DNA of 64,000 bases from an uncultured Pelagibacteraceae bacterium (GCA_902595635.1 CACJQT010000004.1:1-64000); one strand, 5' to 3'; positions 10,536 through 21,182 are shown, numbered from the stretch's first letter. The notes: generated by a model not told the origin, from the sequence alone. Numbers and translations are program-made.

Positions 10536-11066
10536 ATGAGAGAAAAAGGTTTTACTTTAATTGAGTTATTAGTTGTTGTAGCAATAATTGGAATATTGGC
10601 TGCGGTAGGAGTGGTTGCCTATAGTGGTTACACTAGTGGTGCAAAAATTAAAACGTCTGAGACTAGTTTTAAAAATATTGAGAAGAAATTGGCATCTTCA
10701 ATTACAGCATGTATGGCTGGTATAGAAGTCGAGTTTGGACCGTTTAAAAATAGAAGCCCAAATACATGGATCTGCCAGGGTAATTTGGTAAATGCTGACA
10801 ATATTGCTTATTATACTTTCTTAGAGATTAAGGATAATTTTAAAAATCCTTATAATAGTTCAGCAACAAATCCTGTTGATTGGAGTAATGGTTCATGCCC
10901 AGGTCCTTCACCTTCCCAAGGACAAATGATACTTGGGTATGCGCATAAAAATAATACTTGTGGAATGGCTGGCAATGTAGCTTGTGTAACCGTTAACATA
11001 GGTGATAAAGATAAGAATGGATCTGATGACATTTTATCTAAAGAATTTAATTTGTGTGAATTTTAA
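10536..11066 (+). CDS. Type IV pilin-like protein 2 (tandem paralog)
   Basis: MREKGFTLIELLVVVAIIGILAAVGVVAYSGYT, N-terminus nearly identical to the upstream pilin, divergent globular domain. Confidence 0.92.
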   Translation: MREKGFTLIELLVVVAIIGILAAVGVVAYSGYTSGAKIKTSETSFKNIEKKLASSITACMAGIEVEFGPFKNRSPNTWICQGNLVNADNIAYYTFLEIKDNFKNPYNSSATNPVDWSNGSCPGPSPSQGQMILGYAHKNNTCGMAGNVACVTVNIGDKDKNGSDDILSKEFNLCEF

Positions 11067-11095
11067 ATATTTAATTATATAATTATTTTAATTTT

Positions 11096-11461
11096 ATGTC
11101 ATATGATGACCAAAATATATTCGCTAAAATATTAAGAGGAGAAATTCCTTGTAATAAAATTTACGAAGATGATTACGTTTTATCTTTTCATGATATTAAT
11201 CCTCAAAAAAAAATACATGCATTAGTAATTCCAAAAGGAAAATATATTGATTTAGACGATTTCAATTCAAATGCTTCAAATGAGGAAATAGTAGGTCTAA
11301 TGAAAGGAATAACAACAGTCTCGAAAAAACTAGGAATTTCATCGATTGATGGTAATGGGTATAGAGCCCTTGCTAATATTAGTGACTATGGCGGTCAAGA
11401 GGTACCACACTTACATTTTCATTTATTTGGTGGTGAAAAAGTTGGAAAAATGGTTTCGTGA
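11096..11461 (+). CDS. HIT family protein (HinT-like)
   Basis: IFAKILRGEIPCNKIYEDDYVLSFHDINPQ and histidine triad HLHFHLF. Confidence 0.93.
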   Translation: MSYDDQNIFAKILRGEIPCNKIYEDDYVLSFHDINPQKKIHALVIPKGKYIDLDDFNSNASNEEIVGLMKGITTVSKKLGISSIDGNGYRALANISDYGGQEVPHLHFHLFGGEKVGKMVS

Positions 11462-11967
11462 TAACCAAAGTTGATAGAAAGTATCTGGAAATTAACTCTC
11501 CTAATGAAATTAATTCATGTGAACCAAAGATTAATTGTAAAATTGAAATTAAAACTCCTCCAGATTTTCAAATAAATAAATTTTTTTATAAGCAGATAGG
11601 AAAAAGCTATCGTTGGATAGATCGCCTTGCTTGGGATGACGAGAAATGGATGAGTTATACAAATAATTCTAATTTAGAAACATATATATTGAGAGAAAAC
11701 GATGATTTAGTAGGTTTTTTTGAGCTCTTATTTCATCCCGAGACCAATAAATGTGAAGTTGCCTATTTTGGAATTTTAGATCAATACATCGGAAAAAATT
11801 ATGGAAAATATCTTTTAACAGAAGCTCTGAAGTTAGGGTTTAGAAAAAAGACTAAAAAAGTATGGCTTCATACATGCTCTTTAGATCACAAACATGCTTT
11901 AAAAAATTATTTGGGAAGAGGCATGAAAATTTTTAAATCCGAATCTATCAATTTGGATATTAGTTAA
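11458..11967 (+). CDS. GNAT family acetyltransferase (GTG start)
   Basis: GNAT-like region YIGKNYGKYLLTEALKLGFRKKTKKVWLHTCSLDHKHALKNYLGRGMKIF. Confidence 0.8.
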   Translation: MITKVDRKYLEINSPNEINSCEPKINCKIEIKTPPDFQINKFFYKQIGKSYRWIDRLAWDDEKWMSYTNNSNLETYILRENDDLVGFFELLFHPETNKCEVAYFGILDQYIGKNYGKYLLTEALKLGFRKKTKKVWLHTCSLDHKHALKNYLGRGMKIFKSESINLDIS

Positions 11968-12514
11968 TATATTTTTGGATTCTGAATAATTTTTCATCAA
12001 TCATAATATTTATCTCTATATTGAATAACTTCGTTTCAACTCTATTTTGATAAATATCAGTTGTTGTCCATCCTTTAATTTCATAATTTTTTTTATCAAA
12101 AAAAATATTTAATAAATTATCATTATGTTCAATTTCAAAAGAAAATGTTTCATCATTCTCTTGAACCATATCAACTTGGTCTAATTTACTTAGTAAAAAT
12201 TTTTTATCTAATATTAAATTAAGAGGAGTATCTTTAAGTTTATACCTTAAATAATTTTTGATTTTTTTACTATTGATTACTAAAGATCTTCCATTTGATA
12301 CTAAAATTTTATTATTAATATCATCATATTTACATAAAATTTTTTTTGGATACGAAATTATACATTTACCTTGCTCAATTTTTTTCCCTATTTTCTGAAT
12401 AAATTTAAAAGATATATTATCTGTTTGATCTAATTTATTTTTTATTAAATCTTTTGACGAGGCAAAAATATTTAATGGATAAAAAAATATTATAATAAAA
12501 ATTATATATTTCAC
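11960..12514 (-). CDS. lolA: Outer-membrane lipoprotein carrier LolA-like protein
   Basis: Signal peptide, LolA-like pattern (FKFIQKIGKKIEQGKCIISYPKKILCKY); downstream of ftsK as in many alphaproteobacteria. Confidence 0.8.
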   Translation of the reverse strand: MKYIIFIIIFFYPLNIFASSKDLIKNKLDQTDNISFKFIQKIGKKIEQGKCIISYPKKILCKYDDINNKILVSNGRSLVINSKKIKNYLRYKLKDTPLNLILDKKFLLSKLDQVDMVQENDETFSFEIEHNDNLLNIFFDKKNYEIKGWTTTDIYQNRVETKLFNIEINIMIDEKLFRIQKYIN

Positions 12515-14592
12515 TATTTTAATACTTCTCTTTTGCCAACATGATTTGCTTTACTAATTTCTCCATTAGCTTCCATTTGATCAATAATTCTCGCAGCCCT
12601 GTTGTATCCAATTTGTAACTTTCTTTGTAAAAACGAAGTTGATGCTTTTCTATCAGACTTAACTATTTCAAGAGCCTCATTATATAATTCATCTGTCTCA
12701 GAATTATCTTTGTTTTTTTCATTAATCTCTTTTTCATCAGCAAAGCTTAAAATTTCATCAATATAATCTGGTTCTGCTTGATTTCTTAGAAAATTATTTA
12801 CTTTATCAATTTCTATTTCTGATACATAAGGAGCATGTATTCTTGTTATTCTGTTTGCAGAAGACATATACAACATGTCCCCTTTGCCTAAAAGTTGCTC
12901 AGCTCCTTGTTCACCCAAAATTGTTCTACTGTCAATTTTAGAAGTAACTTGAAACGAAATACGAGTTGGGAAATTGGCTTTTATAGTTCCAGTTATTACA
13001 TCTACACTTGGTCTTTGTGTAGCCATTATTATATGAATACCAGCTGCTCTAGCCATTTGTGATAATTTTTGAATGTAGTTTTCAATTTCTTTACCAGCTA
13101 CTAACATAAGATCTGACATTTCATCAACAATTACGACAATATAAGGCATCTTAACTTTGTGCTTTTCATTATAACCATCGATGTTTCTTACACCTACTTT
13201 TGTCATTAATCTGTATCTGCTTTCCATTTCTTTAACTACCCAACCTAAAACAGAAGCTGCTTTTTTCGCTTCAGTAATAACTGGACACAATAAATGAGGG
13301 ATCCCTTCGTAAGTTGAAAGCTCTAACATTTTTGGATCGATCAAAATAAATTTACAGATATCAGGCGTATGTTTGTAAATTAAAGATAGTATAATTGTAT
13401 TAATACATACAGATTTTCCCGAACCTGTTGTTCCAGCTATTAATAAATGAGGCATTAAACTTAAATCACTAGTTATTGGCTCACCAGATATACTTTTTCC
13501 AAGAGCAATCGGTAATTTTATTTCTCGTTTTTTAAAATTTTTATCTGAAATTATTTCTCTTAAAAAAACATTTTCTCTTGAAATTTTTGGTAATTCAATA
13601 CCCACTGTATTACTTCCCGGTATAGTTGCTATTCTTGCAGATTCTGAGCTTGTATTTCTTGCAATATCTTCTGATAAATTAATGATTTTAGATACTTTTA
13701 CTCCAGCTGCAGGCTCAAATTCGTTGAGAGAAACTACAGGTCCATGACTTATTTTTTTTATTTTTCCCTCAACACCAAAATCAAGAAGTATTTTTTCTAA
13801 TCCTTCTGCATCTATTTTAATATCATCTTTTTTATTAGAGCCTTTTTCAGGTTTTTTTAAAAAATCTATCAAAGGTAATTTAATTTTTACGTCACTTAAA
13901 ATTGATTTTTTATTAGAAAACAAATCTTCTTGAACGGGTGGTTCCTTAGATCTTTCAATTGTAGTATTTTCTTTAAAAATATTTTCTTGAGTAATTAAAT
14001 TATCTTTTTTTGAAGAAAACAATTTTTTTATCATAGTAAAAAAACTTATAATATGAGTAATTTTAAAATTACTGCTTAGCAAAAAAAATAATAAAATAAA
14101 AAATATTAATAAATAGTAACTTACTGTTTGATTAATTTTCAAAAAATCTGCAATTACAGTTTCTGACATTAAATCACCAACAAAACCGTTGTTCCCATTT
14201 ATTATTAACCAATAGGTTTCCTTATGGAAAATACTAAAGAAAAATGATGCAACAATAATGTAAAGAATTATAAAAAAAATATTTTCTATAATAATAATAA
14301 ACTTTTTGTTAATTGTTATTGTTACCCCAGTAAATAGAAGAGAAAAAGGAATTAAAAGTGAAATTATACCAATTGATTGAAAAAATATATCTGCAATGAA
14401 GCTCCCCCTAAATCCAAGCAAATTTTTTATCTCCTGATTTTCTGGAAATATGAAATTTGGATCCTCTGGAGAATAGCTAATTAAAGATATAAAAAGCAAT
14501 ATAGAGATAACTACCAAAAAAATACCAACTAATTCGGCCAATCTCCTTATAATAAAATCGTTTATTTTATTGATATAATTTTTAAATATCAT
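12514..14592 (-). CDS. ftsK: DNA translocase FtsK
   Basis: N-terminal TMs, Walker A AGTTGSGKSVCINT, C-terminal gamma winged helix. Confidence 0.96.
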   Translation of the reverse strand: MIFKNYINKINDFIIRRLAELVGIFLVVISILLFISLISYSPEDPNFIFPENQEIKNLLGFRGSFIADIFFQSIGIISLLIPFSLLFTGVTITINKKFIIIIENIFFIILYIIVASFFFSIFHKETYWLIINGNNGFVGDLMSETVIADFLKINQTVSYYLLIFFILLFFLLSSNFKITHIISFFTMIKKLFSSKKDNLITQENIFKENTTIERSKEPPVQEDLFSNKKSILSDVKIKLPLIDFLKKPEKGSNKKDDIKIDAEGLEKILLDFGVEGKIKKISHGPVVSLNEFEPAAGVKVSKIINLSEDIARNTSSESARIATIPGSNTVGIELPKISRENVFLREIISDKNFKKREIKLPIALGKSISGEPITSDLSLMPHLLIAGTTGSGKSVCINTIILSLIYKHTPDICKFILIDPKMLELSTYEGIPHLLCPVITEAKKAASVLGWVVKEMESRYRLMTKVGVRNIDGYNEKHKVKMPYIVVIVDEMSDLMLVAGKEIENYIQKLSQMARAAGIHIIMATQRPSVDVITGTIKANFPTRISFQVTSKIDSRTILGEQGAEQLLGKGDMLYMSSANRITRIHAPYVSEIEIDKVNNFLRNQAEPDYIDEILSFADEKEINEKNKDNSETDELYNEALEIVKSDRKASTSFLQRKLQIGYNRAARIIDQMEANGEISKANHVGKREVLK

Positions 14593-14653
14593 GAATCAAA
14601 ACTGCTTTTGTCACTTTGTATCATTTAATTTTTATTGTTAAAATTATTTTGTT

Positions 14654-15736
14654 ATGAAAATTTGTCTTATAGGCCAAAATTTAACAAATTTGATTCTTGC
14701 TAGCGTTTTTAATGAAAAAAAACTCAATGTTGATATATACCTAAATAAAAAATTTCAAAACATTAAAACAGATAGAACAATAGCATTATCAAGCGAAAAT
14801 TTTGATTATTTAAAATTTATAGCAAAATCGAATATTATATCTTGGAAAAGTAAGGAAATTAAAATTTTTACAGAAGGTTCACAATCTAAAGAGATAATTA
14901 ACTTTAATAAAAAAAATAAAGAGGTCTTTAATTTAGCATCCTACTCAAAATTAAATGAAATTTTTTTTAAAAAAATAAGAAAATCAAAATTTATAAAATT
15001 AAATTATTCAGATACTTCAAGTTCACTTATCTTAAATAAAATAAAAAAATATGATTTAGTTATTAATAGTGAAAATAAAAATTTTATTTCAAATAAATTT
15101 TTTACAAATAAAATAAAAAAAAATTACAGAAGTAGAGCGTATACATTTCTAATAAATCATCCTCGCAAAGATAATAATACCGCCATTCAAGTTTTTACAA
15201 AATTTGGACCTTTGGCATTTCTGCCATTATCTAATACTAAAACTTCAATAGTCTTTTCTTACAAGGGAGTGAAAATAGATGATGAGAAAATCCTTGATAT
15301 ATTTAAAAAATATAATTCTTTTTATGCATTTACTAAAATTAATAAAATTGAAAACTTTACTCTGAGCTTTGAAATGCTTAGAAATTACACTTATAATAAT
15401 ATCCTGGCTTTCGGTGATTTAATACATCGTATACATCCTCTTGCCGGGCAAGGATTTAACATGACAATTAGGGATATTAAAATAATGTCAAAAATAGTAA
15501 ATCATAGAATATCTCTAGGCCTTCCAATAGATATCTCTGTTGCTGAAGACTTTCAGAATTCTACGAAACATCTTAATTATCTTTATGGAAAAGCTATCGA
15601 CGGGATTTACGAATTTTTTAGATTAGATAGCAATATTAATAATTCAATTTCAAAACCAGTTTTTAGTATTCTAAATAAAAATTCTATTTTTAAAAAGTAT
15701 TCTAATATTTTATCGGATAAAGGATTTAATTTATAA
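14654..15736 (+). CDS. UbiH/UbiF/VisC-family FAD-dependent monooxygenase
   Basis: DRTIALSSENFDYL and GDLIHRIHPLAGQGFNMTIRDI motifs. Confidence 0.85.
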   Translation: MKICLIGQNLTNLILASVFNEKKLNVDIYLNKKFQNIKTDRTIALSSENFDYLKFIAKSNIISWKSKEIKIFTEGSQSKEIINFNKKNKEVFNLASYSKLNEIFFKKIRKSKFIKLNYSDTSSSLILNKIKKYDLVINSENKNFISNKFFTNKIKKNYRSRAYTFLINHPRKDNNTAIQVFTKFGPLAFLPLSNTKTSIVFSYKGVKIDDEKILDIFKKYNSFYAFTKINKIENFTLSFEMLRNYTYNNILAFGDLIHRIHPLAGQGFNMTIRDIKIMSKIVNHRISLGLPIDISVAEDFQNSTKHLNYLYGKAIDGIYEFFRLDSNINNSISKPVFSILNKNSIFKKYSNILSDKGFNL

Positions 15737-15737
15737 A

Positions 15738-16406
15738 TTACTGAAGAGTAGTATTTTCGAATTCGTCTTTAATATAATTATTTAGAATTTGTTCCATTTT
15801 TTCTTTTCTTACATTTATATCAAGACTTTCTAATAATATTTGTTTTTCTTCTAATGAAAAGGGTGATGCCATTGATAGATCATTAAGCGTTTGGCTAAGA
15901 TCCTTCTTTTCTAAGTCTTTTAAGTTCACAATATACCCCTGTTTTTTGAAAAATGTTCTCATGTTCTTCATAATTAAGCTTAAGTCTGAAAAGTTAACTT
16001 CATTGCTTTTTTGCATTATATCTTTTGAAAAATTATCATATTGAACATTGCACTCGCGGTACAATTTGTCAGTATTTAACTCTGAGTTAATTTTGTATCT
16101 ACAAATCCCATTTAAAATAATAAGTATTCTACCGTCTTCTGTTTCATTGAAACTTGTGATTTTTCCAATACATCCTATTTCGTATAAATCAGGTTTTTTT
16201 AAAGAACCTGTTTTTTTTGGTTGTATCATTCCAATCATTCTATGCTTTTTCATACTATCATTCACCATTTGTAAATATCGAGGCTCAAAAATATTTAGTG
16301 GAACAGTTGTGCCCGGAAACATTATAAAATTTGATAGTGGAAAAATAGGTATAGTTTTTGGTAATTCTTCAAGTTTCATGACTTGATTATAATTATTCTT
16401 TTTCAA
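15738..16406 (-). CDS. LON N-terminal (substrate-binding) domain protein
   Basis: IPIFPLSNFIMFPGTTVPLNIFEPRYLQMV. Confidence 0.88.
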   Translation of the reverse strand: MKKNNYNQVMKLEELPKTIPIFPLSNFIMFPGTTVPLNIFEPRYLQMVNDSMKKHRMIGMIQPKKTGSLKKPDLYEIGCIGKITSFNETEDGRILIILNGICRYKINSELNTDKLYRECNVQYDNFSKDIMQKSNEVNFSDLSLIMKNMRTFFKKQGYIVNLKDLEKKDLSQTLNDLSMASPFSLEEKQILLESLDINVRKEKMEQILNNYIKDEFENTTLQ

Positions 16407-16502
16407 GATACAACTGGACAGAAATGATTTGATAGTCGCATTTGATTATTTAATCACTTGCTAAAATTCAAAAAAGCTTTTAATTTTGTCATGTAAGAAT
16501 AA

Positions 16503-16577
16503 GCGGGCATAGCTCAGTGGTAGAGCGTCTCGTTGCCAACGAGAAGGTCGTGGGTTCAAGTCCCATTGCCCGCTCCA
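16503..16577 (+). tRNA. tRNA-Gly(GCC), CCA apparently encoded
   Basis: GCGGGCA...TGCCCGC acceptor stem, anticodon loop GTTGCCAAC, GGTTCAAGTCC T-loop, discriminator T then CCA. Confidence 0.97.
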
Positions 16578-16593
16578 TTAAAGGAATTATATT

Positions 16594-16932
16594 ATGAGTG
16601 ATTTAGCAAATAAAAAATGTATCCCGTGCGAAGGCAACATCCCGCCATTTAACACAGAAGAAATTCATAAATATTTAAAACAAGTTGATGGATGGGAAGT
16701 TATAGAGGATAGAATAGATGGATTTCATTTAATAAAAAATTTTAAATTTGATGATTTCTTACAAAGTCAAGAATTTGTAAATAAAGTTGGAGAAATTGCT
16801 GAAACAGAGGGACATCACCCTGATCTGTGGTTTGGATGGGGCTATGCAAGAATTAAAATATTTACTCATGCAATTAAAGGTCTTGCTGAGAGTGATTTTA
16901 TTTTAGCTGCTAAAATAGATAAGATAAATTGA
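16594..16932 (+). CDS. phhB: 4a-hydroxytetrahydrobiopterin dehydratase
   Basis: VDGWEVIEDRIDGFHLIKNFKFDDF...AETEGHHPDLWFGWGYARIKIFTHAIKGL. Confidence 0.94.
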   Translation: MSDLANKKCIPCEGNIPPFNTEEIHKYLKQVDGWEVIEDRIDGFHLIKNFKFDDFLQSQEFVNKVGEIAETEGHHPDLWFGWGYARIKIFTHAIKGLAESDFILAAKIDKIN

Positions 16933-18492
16933 TTAGTGATTAAAGTGTCTTGTTTTGGAAAATACTAAAATAGTATTTGATTGGTTAGCAAATTTAATAA
17001 TTTCTTTATCATTTTTTGAACCCGACGGTTGAATGACTGCCGAAACACCTGCTTGAACTAATTTTTCTATACCATCCACAAACGGGAAAAACGCATCAGA
17101 TGCTGCTAAGATTTCATCACTGTCGCTTATTTTCTGAAACTTTTTCATTTTATCAATTGCTATTTTGCAACTATCTAACCTACTTGGTTGACCAGAACCT
17201 ATGCCTATTGTCTTGTAGTCTTTTGTAATAACTATCGCATTCGATTTTACACTTCTGCATATATTAAATGCAAAAATAAGTTTGTTTAAAGTTTTATTTG
17301 TAGGTTTTAATTTTGATACAATTTTAAAATCTTTCTTAGAAAAATTTTGATTATCTGGATCTTGAACTAAAATAGAATTAAATTTATTTATAAAATTAAA
17401 TTTAAAATTTTTTTCTACTTTACTAGAATCAATTAACCTTAGATTTTTTTTCTTTTTTAAAAGTTTGATTGATTTTTTGTCAAATCCATTTGCAATTATT
17501 ACCTCAAAAAATATTTTATTAATCTCTTTAGCTAAACTAATATTTAATTTAAAGTTACATGATACAATACCACCATAGGCGCTAATTGGGTCACTTTCTA
17601 AAGCCTCTTTAAAAGATTTGATTTTGTTTGGATTAATGGAAACACCACAGGGATTAGCATGCTTAATTATTGTTACACCTTTATTTTTTGGCAAAGTTTT
17701 GGATATACTTAGAGCCGAATAAAGATCGTTATAGTTGTTGTAACTTAGTTGTTTTCCACTGATTTGAATAATTTCCTGTTTGTTATTTTGTGAGTATATC
17801 GCCGCTTTTTGATGAGGGTTTTCTCCATACCTCGTCTTCTCAACTAACTTTCCAGAAAAAATGTTCTTAATTGGGAAAAGGTTTTTTGACTTTTCATTGA
17901 AATAATTAAAAATTTTTGACTCATAATATGCGGTTTCCATAAATGCTTCCTCGGCCAATTTTTCTCTAAATTTTAAATTCGTAGATCCTTTATTTCTATC
18001 TAATTCAATAGCTAAATCTTCATACTGTCTTGTATTAGTTATGATAACTACATCATTATAATTTTTTGCAGCTGATCTAACCATTGTTGGTCCTCCAATA
18101 TCTATATTTTCAATTACATTTTTATGGTCAGAATTGCTTAACACAACCCTTTCAAACGGATAAAAATTTATAATAACTAAATCTATATTTTCATAATTGT
18201 TAATTTTCATTTCTTTTTGATGTTTTTTATTCTCCCTTACATTCAAAATTCCAGAATGAATTTTTGGATGTAATGTTTTTACTCTTCCATCTAGCAGCTC
18301 TTTTGAATTTGTAAATTTAGATACTTCTAAACATTTAAAACCCATACTTTTAATTTTTTTGTATGTACCACCTGAGCTTATTATTTTTATTTTGTATTTT
18401 TTTAGTAAATTTAATAATGGCCTTAAACTGGATTTATCTGACAATGAAATTAAAGCAGTCTTAATTTTTATTGTATTTTTTCGAATGCCCAT
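16933..18492 (-). CDS. purH: Bifunctional AICAR formyltransferase / IMP cyclohydrolase
   Basis: KTALISLSDKS, ISSGGTYK, DGRVKTLHPKIHSGIL, RYGENPHQKA. Confidence 0.97.
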   Translation of the reverse strand: MGIRKNTIKIKTALISLSDKSSLRPLLNLLKKYKIKIISSGGTYKKIKSMGFKCLEVSKFTNSKELLDGRVKTLHPKIHSGILNVRENKKHQKEMKINNYENIDLVIINFYPFERVVLSNSDHKNVIENIDIGGPTMVRSAAKNYNDVVIITNTRQYEDLAIELDRNKGSTNLKFREKLAEEAFMETAYYESKIFNYFNEKSKNLFPIKNIFSGKLVEKTRYGENPHQKAAIYSQNNKQEIIQISGKQLSYNNYNDLYSALSISKTLPKNKGVTIIKHANPCGVSINPNKIKSFKEALESDPISAYGGIVSCNFKLNISLAKEINKIFFEVIIANGFDKKSIKLLKKKKNLRLIDSSKVEKNFKFNFINKFNSILVQDPDNQNFSKKDFKIVSKLKPTNKTLNKLIFAFNICRSVKSNAIVITKDYKTIGIGSGQPSRLDSCKIAIDKMKKFQKISDSDEILAASDAFFPFVDGIEKLVQAGVSAVIQPSGSKNDKEIIKFANQSNTILVFSKTRHFNH

Positions 18493-20093
18493 TTAATTTC
18501 CTGAGTTATATCTTTTATTTTGCCTGATAAACATATATTTTGGTTTTCACTAGTTAAATTTTTATTACCGAAATATATACCCGTTTCAATATTTATAATC
18601 TCGCAGTTAGTTGAAAATTTCCATCCAGAATTTTCAATTTCAATTAGTATAGTTTTGTTATCTAAAGTTTTTGTTAATTTAACACCTGGCTCCATATGAA
18701 ATCTGATATCATATTTTTTCGGATCTAGCTTGTTTTTTGAAATTATTTTATCAGTTCCTATCAATTTATTTTTTTCAACAAAAAATTCTATAGATCTTTC
18801 ATACAAAACTCCAAATTTTTTTAAAAAACCATTATGAGATGCTTTGATTAACCAATAGTTCTTTTCATTAACAATATTTTTATCACTAATTTTTAAACCA
18901 TTTTCTAATGTTTTATAGTTTCCATTGTTTCTAAACGAACAACTTGAATGATTATCAATTATAAGTGCAGAATGAGCAGCAGTAGATTTTGAAATTAGAT
19001 TTAATTTATTTTTATAATCCTGAAAGTAACCAGAATTAGAAATAAGTTTTTTACCTTTGTATAAGAATTCAAATGAAAGAGCTCCACTTTGATAGTTATA
19101 TGAAAATGTTTTTTGGGGTGAATTTCCAACATCCATTGCAAGAACGCAATTTTTGTTTTTTAGTACAGCATATCCTCCTACTTCATTATTTGAATTTTCA
19201 AACTTATATTTATAAAGTGAAAGATATTTATTAAATTCCTTTAAATCATTTTGATGATTCCCATTGAATAGTAAACTTTGTTCGATTTTAGAAAAAACAG
19301 AATAAGATTTTCCTAGATAGAAAATTATTTCATCAAGGTACTCAGGTATATCATTAAAAGACTCCTTTAATATTTCTCTAACAAGAACAAAATATTTTAA
19401 ATAAAAATTTAATTGCCTAATACTTCTTGTTTTTGGAAAATACTCATCATCAAAAGAATTGATAATAATTTTTCTAAGTAATTCTAATCCATAATTTAAA
19501 AATTTTTCATTTTCGTATGATAATCCCGTAATTATTATTGCAGTACATCCTAATAATTTATCATTAACAGATTGGGATTTGCTTATTTCATTTATTAAAT
19601 GATTAATTTGTTTGTTTACAGAAAAATTAAATTTATCCTTATATTTAGCGTCACTTTCATCGTAAGATAATTTAGAGTTTGTAATCCAAGATATTATTCT
19701 CTTCGATAAAATATCGATTTGCCATGTTAATGAATTGTAACTTTGATTTTTTTCAATCCATTTAATAATTATTGATTGTGTAATATTTGGTGAAGATTTT
19801 AAATCTATACTAAACAACCAATAAAAATTATTAAGTTTATATAAGTTATGCCCACTCAATAACTTATTTTCCCATATATTATCTTTATCTAATTCATCAA
19901 TTTTAATTTTTTTTTTGTCATATTTAACTAAGCAACTCAGAATGCTTAGACTTGGTCTATATGTAATATTACTTATTTCAATTTTTGAAATTTTATTATT
20001 ATAAAAATTTGATTTTAAGTATAATTTTCTTATTTGATTTTTGGATGTGTTAAAAAATTCATTTATAAAAGATAAAGAATTTTTTAAATACAT
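18468..20093 (-). CDS. Heparinase II/III family protein
   Basis: AHSALIIDNHSSC and FHMEPGVKL region typical of this family; overlaps purH start. Confidence 0.82.
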   Translation of the reverse strand: MYLKNSLSFINEFFNTSKNQIRKLYLKSNFYNNKISKIEISNITYRPSLSILSCLVKYDKKKIKIDELDKDNIWENKLLSGHNLYKLNNFYWLFSIDLKSSPNITQSIIIKWIEKNQSYNSLTWQIDILSKRIISWITNSKLSYDESDAKYKDKFNFSVNKQINHLINEISKSQSVNDKLLGCTAIIITGLSYENEKFLNYGLELLRKIIINSFDDEYFPKTRSIRQLNFYLKYFVLVREILKESFNDIPEYLDEIIFYLGKSYSVFSKIEQSLLFNGNHQNDLKEFNKYLSLYKYKFENSNNEVGGYAVLKNKNCVLAMDVGNSPQKTFSYNYQSGALSFEFLYKGKKLISNSGYFQDYKNKLNLISKSTAAHSALIIDNHSSCSFRNNGNYKTLENGLKISDKNIVNEKNYWLIKASHNGFLKKFGVLYERSIEFFVEKNKLIGTDKIISKNKLDPKKYDIRFHMEPGVKLTKTLDNKTILIEIENSGWKFSTNCEIINIETGIYFGNKNLTSENQNICLSGKIKDITQEIKWAFEKIQ

Positions 20094-20094
20094 T

Positions 20095-20754
20095 TTACAT
20101 TGATCTTAGCGTTTCTATATTTTTTTTAATATCGCCATTATTTTCATGAAATATAGTTGTTCCTGAAACCAATATATTTGCTCCTGCTGATATAACTTCC
20201 TTTGAATTAGAAAAGTTAATTCCACCATCAACTTCAATATCAAAGTTTAATTTATTATCTTTTTTAATTTGAAAAAGGTTTTTAATTTTTTCAATTACCT
20301 CTGGCATAAATTTTTGACCACCAAATCCTGGATGTACACTCATGATTAAAACTAAATCAATATCTTTTAAAAGTTTTTCTATGATATTTATTTCCGTATT
20401 TGGATTTAAAGATACTCCCACTTTTTTCTTTAATTGCTTTATAAGTTGAATTGACTCAATTAAATTATCAGTTGCTTCAGGATGAATTGTTATTATATCA
20501 GATCCTGCTTCAGCAAAATTTTTAATATATTTATGAACCGGCGAGATCATCAAATGTACATCAAAGGGTAATTTTGTATAATTTCTTAAAGTTTTTATTA
20601 CTGGGGGGCCTATTGTGATGTTCGGAACAAAATGTCCATCCATTACATCGACATGAATTAAGTCAGCGCCACCATCTTCTAATCTTTTAATTTCCTCGCC
20701 TAACTGGCTAAAATCTGCAGAAAGTATTGAAGGCGAAATTTGTATATTTTTCAT
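20095..20754 (-). CDS. rpe: Ribulose-phosphate 3-epimerase
   Basis: ISPSILSADFSQLGEEIKRLEDGGADLIHVDVMDGHFVPNITIGP. Confidence 0.97.
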   Translation of the reverse strand: MKNIQISPSILSADFSQLGEEIKRLEDGGADLIHVDVMDGHFVPNITIGPPVIKTLRNYTKLPFDVHLMISPVHKYIKNFAEAGSDIITIHPEATDNLIESIQLIKQLKKKVGVSLNPNTEINIIEKLLKDIDLVLIMSVHPGFGGQKFMPEVIEKIKNLFQIKKDNKLNFDIEVDGGINFSNSKEVISAGANILVSGTTIFHENNGDIKKNIETLRSM

Positions 20755-20801
20755 TAATAAATAAAAACTAGTACTATCAATTTTTCGATATATTTGAATT
20801 A

Positions 20802-21137
20802 TTATTTACCAAATATTTTATAAATTTCTGCAGCTATTTCACTTTCTAATGGAAACGATAACATTCCCATAACAGAATAACCCATTAAATAGGGCATTAA
20901 ATAAAATCTAAACATATAAAAAAACCACGCTACATAAAGTGGAACTAATGGTCCTATAATGAAACTAGGAGTTATGAATTTAAAAATTTTAATTATTGGA
21001 TTTGTGTATTTTACAAATACTTTCATAAAAAAGAATTCAGAATCTTCTTTTTGAAAAATATTCATTGCGGATCTTCCAATTAAAGTCCACATGATGATAC
21101 CTAAAATGTAGTCTATTACTAAAATATATATTGGCAT
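20802..21137 (-). CDS. Small membrane protein, possibly YggT-like
   Basis: Hydrophobic; LIGRSAMNIFQKEDSEFFFMKVFVKYTNPIIKIFKFITP. Confidence 0.5.
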   Translation of the reverse strand: MPIYILVIDYILGIIMWTLIGRSAMNIFQKEDSEFFFMKVFVKYTNPIIKIFKFITPSFIIGPLVPLYVAWFFYMFRFYLMPYLMGYSVMGMLSFPLESEIAAEIYKIFGK

Positions 21138-21150
21138 TTTCTGAAAAGAT

Positions 21151-21169
21151 GGGGGCGAATATCGCCCCC
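21151..21169 (-). terminator. GC-rich hairpin downstream of symporter gene (terminator or mRNA 3'-end stabilizer)
   Basis: GGGGGCG-aatat-CGCCCCC perfect stem, 13 nt past the symporter stop on the minus strand. Confidence 0.75.
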
Positions 21170-21182
21170 AATAAAGTTTAAT

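Noticed and set aside
16455-16470. Small TGATT-atTT-AATCA-like palindrome upstream of tRNA-Gly
   Set aside because: Too short and AT-rich to support a functional claim.
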